A stretch of 19,221 nucleotides of DNA from an uncultured Ruminococcus sp. (GTDB lineage: Bacteria > Bacillota > Clostridia > Oscillospirales > CAG-272). Position 1 is the stretch's first letter. Every line of letters begins with the position of its first letter. Of this stretch, positions 13,649 to 19,221 are shown one piece after another. The notes under the pieces were generated by a model. That model made no database searches. It had not been told where the DNA came from and saw only the letters and a program-made list of their open reading frames with translations. The position numbers were made by a program, and so were the translations under genes. Location: NCBI GenBank assembly GCA_900551005.1, contig URUL01000032.1, forward strand, positions 1-19,221. The letters are read 5' to 3'.

Positions 13649-15652
13649 GTGAAAAAACGCCTGCCGCTTCTCATAATTCTCGTTTTTGCACTTTTTCTCT
13701 GCTCATGCTCAGAAAAAAACGACAAGGCGGATATATCGTTGCTCTCGCCTTTTTATTTTGAGGGAGAGGAGATAAAAGCCTCATTTGTCAATCCGGAAAG
13801 CATCCGGTTTTCCGACTATATAAAGTGTAATATCTCCTTTGAAACGGAGGACAAGGACGGCGAAATATATGAGGAAAGCGAAAGTTATATTCCTCATGGA
13901 GGGGTGAACCGTTTGCTTCTGTACCTGCAAAACGGAGAAACACGTACGATAGTTCTTGAGGCAATAGAGGCAGACGAGTTCGTCGTGAAGCCGCGGGGAG
14001 AGATAATGTATGCCGTGGGTGAGCCGCTCGATATCTCGGACTTCGAGATATACGGGCTTCTCGGAGAGAGCCGTGTCGCTCTTCCGGAGAGCTCAATAGA
14101 AACATATTATGATTTCTCCGCCGAGGGGGAAACAGAGGCCGAATTTTACTGCGGCGGATTCTATGCCGAGGTAACGGTGACGGTGCGCGGAGAATATATT
14201 CCGGAGCTTGACGAAAATATGCGCGCGCCGGGCGGTATATTGTATGAAACGAATGAAAAGGGTGCCGTACTGAAAAACGGACGTGCTGCCCGCGAAAAGA
14301 TATCAGTACCGCGTGCGGTAACGGTCGGTGGAAAGGAATATCCCGTCTATGCGATAGCTGATTTTGCTTTCCGCTCCAACCAGAATATATCAAGCGTATC
14401 GTGCCCGTTTGTCTCGGAGATAGGTGCGGGTGCCTTCTATGAATGCACACAGCTGAAAAGCGTCGCTCTGCCGCAAAAGACTTGCGCGATCGGTGCAAAC
14501 TGTTTTGCATACTGTCAAAGACTGAGTTCTGTCCGCCTCCCCGAGGAAAATACCCGCATAGAGGACGGTCTTTTTTCCGACTGCGGCTACCTATGTGAGG
14601 TTTATATTCCCGAAAGCACCGTATATATCGGGCATTATGCCTTTGCCAGATGCGACTTCCTCGAGTCTGCCGCCCTGCCGTCATCGCTGGAATATATCGG
14701 CGACGGCGCATTCAAGGATTGTTCTTTTCTGTCAGGCTGTATCGTGATCGGAGCAGGCGTAAACTATATCGGGGATGAGGCTTTTCTCGGTTGTGACAGC
14801 CTGGAATACCTCGTGGTACCCGCCTCGCCCGAATATATCGGAGAAAATGCTTTCGCGGCTGACAGCCTCTTCGTCTATACGGCAGAAGGAAAAACGACGG
14901 CGCGTTACTGCATGAAAAACGAAGTGAATTATACGAAATGGCAATACGGTACGCTCGGCATCATAAGTTTCAAAGAGGAATATGACTTAGGCGATGAAAT
15001 AGACGTGACAAATGATTTTGTCGCGGTGCTTTTCACCGAAAATACAATATGCCGGGTATACGGAGAGCCCGAATATAATTTTGCGATATCCGGTACTCGC
15101 AGAGCAGATCTTTCCGTATTCGGATACAGCGCGAGCTGGTATTGCAATGTCTCCTATGCGGAGATTATGATAACCGAAACCACGGATTCGCGCGGTGCGG
15201 TATACGCACTCGATCACGATGCCGCCACGGCGAGGTTGATTGCCCTGCCCGCGGTGCTTTCCTCGGGAGAAGTCTATCGATTCGAGAGCGATGTTTATGT
15301 GCTTCCCACGACGGTCGTTTACCACGGGGAGGAATACGCTGTGACAGAAATAGGTGAAGGCGTTTTTGCCGGCAGAAGCGATATCCGCGCGGTATTTCTG
15401 CATGAGAATGTGCAGAGCATCGGAAAAGAAGCTTTCAATAACTGCAGCGCGCTGGAGGTCTTTTCCATCGCCACCTCGATAAGCGGTTGGATCAATATAG
15501 ACGATGACAACTTCAAGGGCGTTTCAGCAGATTTTTCATACGTCTGCATACTCAAGCGCTCCGCGCCGCACATATGGGCAACACAGCATCAAATAGAGGC
15601 GGTAGACTTTGAAAGTGCACCGCATTACAATGAATATTTCAACTGGAGATGA
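13649..15652 (+). CDS. BspA-like leucine-rich-repeat lipoprotein with Ig-like domains
   Basis: A 667-residue surface lipoprotein. The signal peptide (KKRLPLLIILVFALFLCSC) ends in lipobox LCSC with Cys20. Residues about 114-180 resemble a bacterial Ig-like domain (YAVGEPLDISDFEIYG, ending FYAEVTVTV). Residues about 235-405 are tandem BspA/LRR_5 repeats of 22-23 residues, with the typical IGxxAFxxCxxLxxVxLP pattern. A second Ig-like stretch spans about 437-505, and a final pair of repeats 550-607. The GTG start at 13649 has AGAGG 8 nt upstream and fits the promoter. Such proteins are common in host-associated anaerobes and are thought to mediate adhesion; no ligand can be assigned. It is first in a plus-strand unit with malQ 5 nt downstream. 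Confidence 0.85.
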   Translation: MKKRLPLLIILVFALFLCSCSEKNDKADISLLSPFYFEGEEIKASFVNPESIRFSDYIKCNISFETEDKDGEIYEESESYIPHGGVNRLLLYLQNGETRTIVLEAIEADEFVVKPRGEIMYAVGEPLDISDFEIYGLLGESRVALPESSIETYYDFSAEGETEAEFYCGGFYAEVTVTVRGEYIPELDENMRAPGGILYETNEKGAVLKNGRAAREKISVPRAVTVGGKEYPVYAIADFAFRSNQNISSVSCPFVSEIGAGAFYECTQLKSVALPQKTCAIGANCFAYCQRLSSVRLPEENTRIEDGLFSDCGYLCEVYIPESTVYIGHYAFARCDFLESAALPSSLEYIGDGAFKDCSFLSGCIVIGAGVNYIGDEAFLGCDSLEYLVVPASPEYIGENAFAADSLFVYTAEGKTTARYCMKNEVNYTKWQYGTLGIISFKEEYDLGDEIDVTNDFVAVLFTENTICRVYGEPEYNFAISGTRRADLSVFGYSASWYCNVSYAEIMITETTDSRGAVYALDHDAATARLIALPAVLSSGEVYRFESDVYVLPTTVVYHGEEYAVTEIGEGVFAGRSDIRAVFLHENVQSIGKEAFNNCSALEVFSIATSISGWINIDDDNFKGVSADFSYVCILKRSAPHIWATQHQIEAVDFESAPHYNEYFNWR

Positions 15653-15657
15653 AAAAA

Positions 15658-17133
15658 ATGGAACGTGCTTCCGGAATACTGATGAGCATATCCTCTCTCC
15701 CCTCGGAATACGGGATAGGATCGATCGGAAAATGCGCACGGGACTTCGCTGATTTTCTTTTTGCCGCAGGGCAAAAATATTGGCAGATACTCCCTGCAGG
15801 ACAGACAGGATACGGCGATTCGCCGTATCAGTCGTTTTCCTCCTTTGCGGGCAATCCTTATTTTATCGATATAGATGAGCTCGTGTCGGACGGTCTGCTG
15901 ACAAAAAAAGAAGCCAAGGCGGCAAAAGCGGCAAATACCGAAAGAGTTGACTACGGTGCGCTGTACGCTTCGCGCTATGCTCTGCTCGGGCTGGCATATG
16001 AGCGCGGCAAAGATGTTCTCCGCCACGAGGTCCTTCTCTTTTATGAGGAAAATGCGTCCTGGCTTTCCGATTATGCACTTTTCATGGCGCTGTCCGAGCA
16101 TTTTTCCGGCAAGCCATGGACAGAATGGGATGACGATATAAGAAAGCGCGAGAGCATCGCCATGGCAAAATACCGTTCCATGCTCGGTGAGCGCATCGGC
16201 TTCTGGATCTTCGTGCAGTATCTCTTTTTTTGCCAATGGGACAGTCTGAAAAAATATGTCAATTCTCTCGGTATAAAGATAATAGGCGACCTGCCGATCT
16301 ACGTGGCGGCAAACAGCGCCGATATATGGGCTTCGCCCGCGGAATTTCAGCTGGATGACGATCTGCACTGCAAAAACGTGGCAGGTGTGCCGCCGGATTA
16401 TTTCAGCGAAAACGGACAGCTCTGGGGCAACCCGCTGTATAACTGGGAGCATATGAAGAAAAACGGCTATGACTTCTGGAAAAAGCGTCTCGGCGGCGCC
16501 CTGCGCCTCTACGATACGGTGAGACTCGACCATTTTCGCGGTTTTGCCTCATATTGGAGCGTTCCCGCCGGTGAAGAGACGGCAAAGAACGGCAAATGGT
16601 GCACAGGCGGAGGCATTGATTTCATAAATGCGATGAAAGAAGCCTTTCCCGATGCCGAAATCATAGCGGAGGACCTCGGCGTTCTCGGCGATGACGTACA
16701 CCTTCTCCTGGAGCAGTCGAGTTTTCCCGGCATGAAGGTTCTGGAATTTGCCTTTGACGGAGATGAGCCGAGCGACTATTTGCCGCACAGATTTGAAAAG
16801 AACTGCGTTTGTTATCTCGGCACGCATGATAACGATACCGCTCTCGGCTGGCTCTCGGGTGCTGAAGAAAAGACCGTGCGGTATGCCGCGCGGTATCTCG
16901 GGCTCAATCGCGAAGAAGGCGCGGTATGGGGCTTGATACGCGGAGGTATGTCCTCTGTCGCCGACCTCTTCATCATGCAGATGCAGGACTGTCTCGGACT
17001 CGGCTCCGAGGCACGCATGAATACGCCCGGCGAGCAATGCGGAAACTGGAGCTGGCGCATGGAAAAGAATGCCGCCACGCCCGTACTTGCAAAAAAGCTG
17101 TTTGCCATGACGAAAATGTACGGCAGAATATGA
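15658..17133 (+). CDS. malQ: 4-alpha-glucanotransferase (amylomaltase, GH77)
   Basis: A 491-residue enzyme that transfers alpha-1,4-glucan segments between maltooligosaccharides or glycogen, in the cytoplasm. The family start is intact (ASGILMSISSLPSEYGIGSIG), as are YGDSPYQSFSSFAGNPYFID and VAGVPPDYFSENGQLWGNPLY. Catalytic residues are visible: nucleophile Asp291 in RLDHFRGF, acid/base Glu338 in IIAEDLG, and Asp391 in GTHDNDT. Length is typical. ATG at 15658 is preferred, since GGAG lies 9 nt upstream; the ATG at 15649 overlaps the previous stop but has that same GGAG directly against it. It follows the lipoprotein gene with a 5-nt gap, so it is almost certainly co-transcribed and coupled. 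Confidence 0.95.
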   Translation: MERASGILMSISSLPSEYGIGSIGKCARDFADFLFAAGQKYWQILPAGQTGYGDSPYQSFSSFAGNPYFIDIDELVSDGLLTKKEAKAAKAANTERVDYGALYASRYALLGLAYERGKDVLRHEVLLFYEENASWLSDYALFMALSEHFSGKPWTEWDDDIRKRESIAMAKYRSMLGERIGFWIFVQYLFFCQWDSLKKYVNSLGIKIIGDLPIYVAANSADIWASPAEFQLDDDLHCKNVAGVPPDYFSENGQLWGNPLYNWEHMKKNGYDFWKKRLGGALRLYDTVRLDHFRGFASYWSVPAGEETAKNGKWCTGGGIDFINAMKEAFPDAEIIAEDLGVLGDDVHLLLEQSSFPGMKVLEFAFDGDEPSDYLPHRFEKNCVCYLGTHDNDTALGWLSGAEEKTVRYAARYLGLNREEGAVWGLIRGGMSSVADLFIMQMQDCLGLGSEARMNTPGEQCGNWSWRMEKNAATPVLAKKLFAMTKMYGRI

Positions 17134-17185
17134 ATTTACATAAACATCAGGTTACGATACACATCAGATCAAAACGGAGGTAAAA

Positions 17186-18946
17186 ATGGGACTCGGTACA
17201 TTGAATAAAACAATTTCGCTTATCGGCAGGCTGATGGATGATAAATCCGCCACGGAACCGATACTGGAATTTGCGCCGCAGAAGCCTTCGCTTCCAAAGC
17301 CGCCCGATTCATCACTGCTGCCCCGCGTTTCGCCCGAAAGTGAAGGGATAAGCAGTGCATATATCTCGGAATTTCTCACCGCCCTCGAGCTTGATAAAAG
17401 CCTGAATATGCATACGGTCACCATCCTGCGAAACGGAAAGATCCTGTGCGATGCCGCCTTCGGGGCGCATAGCTCCGAATATTTCAGCAGTACCTTTTCC
17501 GAGTGCAAGAGTATCGTCTCGCTTGCTATAGGTATTCTCATAGGCGACGGGAAGCTGCGCCTCGACGAAAAGGTAATAAATATGTTTCCCGATGATGACA
17601 GTGCCGTTTCAAAGATAAAATACAAGAACCTCACCGTTGAGGATCTGCTGACCATGCGCTCCGGCGCCACATTCGCGGAGGCAGGCTCCATGGCAGATCC
17701 CTCATGGATAAAAGCCTTCTTCTCTTCTGCCGTGAAAGGAGACATAGGCGAAACCTTCAATTATAACAGCCTGAATACCTATATGCTCTCCGCCATAGTA
17801 AAATGCAAGAGCGGCAAGGGCTTACTCGATTTTCTTGGTGAGCGTCTCTTCTCTGAAATGGACATACAGGGAGCTTTCTGGGAAAAAAGCCCCGAGGGGA
17901 TAGAAAAGGGCGGATGGGGACTCTATATACGTCAGGAGGATATGGCAAAAATAGGGCTTCTCGTCATGCAGGGAGGTAAATGGAAGGGCAAACAGCTCGT
18001 GCCCCAAGGCTATATCAAGCTCGCCGTATCCCCGCATTCCGAAGCGCCGAAAAGCTGCGGCGATTTCAACTACGGTTATCAGATATGGTGCGGACGCAAT
18101 CAGAATATCTTCCTCTTCAACGGTATGTTCGGGCAGAATACCATGTGCTTCCCCGACAACGGCATAATCATAGTTTCATCCGCAGGAAATAACGAATTTT
18201 TCCAGCAGAGCTCCTATTACAGATATGCGATAAAATATTTCTGCCGCAGTTTTCCGGAAATGCTGCCGGAAAGCAAGCCTTCCCGTCGCATACTTTCCCA
18301 TGTTCTGGAAAAGCTCTCGGGCAAAGAAAAACTCTCGTTTGCAAAGCGCAGAGGGCTTCAAGCCATGCGTATGCGCATGAGGTCACTGGATGGCGCCGTA
18401 TTAACGCCCGATGATATCCGCGCCTGCAAAACAGGGCTCATGCCAATGCTCCTGCAGGCTACGCAGAATAATTATACAAAGGGTACGAAAAAAATTTCGT
18501 TCGTCTTTGAGGAAGAAACGCTGTACATGCTCTATGAGGAAGAGGACGCGGTATTTAAAGTGCCGCTCGGCATAGGTGAACCGCTCTTTACAGAGCTGAA
18601 CTTTCACGGAGAACCGTACAAGGTGGCTTCACGGGCTGTTTTTACAAAAAATGAAGACGATGAACCCGTGCTGAAAATAACCACAGACTATCTCGAAACT
18701 CCTTTTACCCGTATCATGAAATTCATTTTCCGTGGTGACGGGGCACTTATACTTTCCGCGTCTGAGCGCCCCGGCGGAGATTATGTATTTGATTTTCTCG
18801 GGGAGATGCTGGCGGAAATCGAGCAGAAAAATCGTCTTATCGCCTCCGCCGTGGGGAAGATAGACCCGAATTATCTGCGCTATAAGATCGACAACGTATT
18901 TTCACCGAAGGTAAAATTCTGCATCCGGTCGAAAAAGAGCCGCTGA
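17186..18946 (+). CDS. beta-lactamase-fold serine hydrolase with an unassigned C-terminal region
   Basis: A 586-residue protein without signal peptide or membrane segment. Residues about 45-352 are a class C beta-lactamase/penicillin-binding-protein-like domain: the nucleophile motif is Ser105-E-C-Lys108, the general-base Tyr is Tyr193 in FNYNSLNTYML, and the third motif is replaced by NGMFGQ (312-317). Such enzymes are esterases, amidases or peptidases with substrates that cannot be read from sequence. LTMRSGATF (about 155-163) is also typical. Residues about 355-586 form an extra region I do not recognise, beginning with a basic helix and ending in mostly beta-type sequence with a Lys/Arg-rich tail. 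GGAGG lies 5 nt before ATG 17186. It is 52 nt after malQ with no terminator between, so probably in the same transcript. Confidence 0.85.
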   Translation: MGLGTLNKTISLIGRLMDDKSATEPILEFAPQKPSLPKPPDSSLLPRVSPESEGISSAYISEFLTALELDKSLNMHTVTILRNGKILCDAAFGAHSSEYFSSTFSECKSIVSLAIGILIGDGKLRLDEKVINMFPDDDSAVSKIKYKNLTVEDLLTMRSGATFAEAGSMADPSWIKAFFSSAVKGDIGETFNYNSLNTYMLSAIVKCKSGKGLLDFLGERLFSEMDIQGAFWEKSPEGIEKGGWGLYIRQEDMAKIGLLVMQGGKWKGKQLVPQGYIKLAVSPHSEAPKSCGDFNYGYQIWCGRNQNIFLFNGMFGQNTMCFPDNGIIIVSSAGNNEFFQQSSYYRYAIKYFCRSFPEMLPESKPSRRILSHVLEKLSGKEKLSFAKRRGLQAMRMRMRSLDGAVLTPDDIRACKTGLMPMLLQATQNNYTKGTKKISFVFEEETLYMLYEEEDAVFKVPLGIGEPLFTELNFHGEPYKVASRAVFTKNEDDEPVLKITTDYLETPFTRIMKFIFRGDGALILSASERPGGDYVFDFLGEMLAEIEQKNRLIASAVGKIDPNYLRYKIDNVFSPKVKFCIRSKKSR

Positions 18947-19060
18947 GTCCCTCAAGGCGCATACGAAAAAAGTAGCTGTTTATTACTTTATTATAAAAAG
19001 AAAGAATCATTCAATGTACTTTTCGTACTTTTCGGACAAGCGAAAAGTACCTCATGCTCC
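18947..19060. other. AT-rich gap with one palindromic hairpin
   Basis: No gene is seen. A perfect 10-bp hairpin, GTACTTTTCG (19025-19034) with CGAAAAGTAC (19041-19050), loop GACAAG, is almost identical to that at 518-543. It may act as the end of the preceding transcript, although no T-run follows. No conventional terminator was found after the hydrolase gene. Confidence 0.6.
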
Positions 19061-19221
19061 ATGTACTTTTGCATGACCAAAAGTACCAAAAGTCATCTAA
19101 GACGTTCCCTCTTAGAAATCTCCCTGTCGTTCCCCGCTTTGTTAAAGCGCGAACAATATATATCCTCCTGTGCGAACATATCGCGCAGACCGTCCGACCG
19201 CAGGCAAAGGCAGAAGTACAG
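19061..19221 (+). repeat. direct repeat, copy B (truncated by the window end)
   Basis: Same orientation and length as 3-163, without gaps, 140 of 161 positions identical by hand alignment. It starts with a better-preserved hairpin, GTACTTTT (19063-19070) with AAAAGTAC (19079-19086), and includes the CTAAGA/TCTTAG stem at 19097-19115. The rest of the element lies outside the window. Confidence 0.85.

Noticed and set aside
15625..16533. Open frame of 302 codons on the minus strand
   Set aside because: Antisense to malQ and the end of the lipoprotein gene; no ribosome binding site or protein-like features.

Overview
The window looks like chromosomal DNA from an endospore-forming member of the Clostridia (Firmicutes), probably an uncultured gut-type lineage. 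The evidence is a full-length spoIVA, consensus SigA promoters (TTGACA-17-TATAAT type), strong GGAGG ribosome binding sites, RNase M5 and Mini-RNase III (both typical of Firmicutes), AraM-type glycerol-1-phosphate dehydrogenase, and BspA-like and Thr-rich surface lipoproteins. Base composition is near 50% GC with AT-rich intergenic gaps. No tRNA, rRNA, CRISPR array, transposase or phage gene was seen. Fourteen protein genes are supported.

Layout. 1-715 has no convincing gene. It holds a GC-rich, hairpin-rich repeat element whose ends are imperfect inverted repeats built on GTACTTTT/AAAAGTAC, followed by two more hairpins of the same family and a terminator-like stem for the first gene. A GH31 glycosidase (716-3079, minus) lies downstream of alanine racemase (3156-4316, minus). 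alr is divergent from araM (4477-5757, plus); the two share a compact back-to-back promoter region and both start with TTG. A bidirectional terminator separates araM from a convergent lipoprotein gene (LamG-like domain on a Thr-rich stalk, 5901-6848, minus). A small helix-turn-helix regulator (7223-7564, minus) follows, with a consensus promoter overlapped by a palindrome.

The minus-strand cluster holA > rnmV > gtrA > mrnC (10334 down to 7727) has every junction overlapping. It combines a replication clamp-loader subunit, two rRNA-maturation nucleases and a small membrane protein. Three same-direction DnaA-box-like 9-mers lie just upstream of holA. glyA (10541-11782) and spoIVA (11985-13454) are single minus-strand units; spoIVA ends in a strong terminator.

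From 13577 a consensus promoter on the plus strand drives a probable three-gene unit: a BspA-like leucine-rich-repeat/Ig-like lipoprotein, 4-alpha-glucanotransferase (malQ), and a beta-lactamase-fold serine hydrolase with an unassigned C-terminal region. After 18946 the hairpin family returns, and a copy of the 5' repeat (161 nt, 140 of 161 identical by hand alignment) runs off the end of the window in the same orientation. Both window ends therefore lie in the same dispersed repeat, which could be where an assembly broke. The least explained part of the window is this repeat family; the most interpretable regulatory signals are the DnaA-box triplet at holA and the palindrome at the HTH gene.
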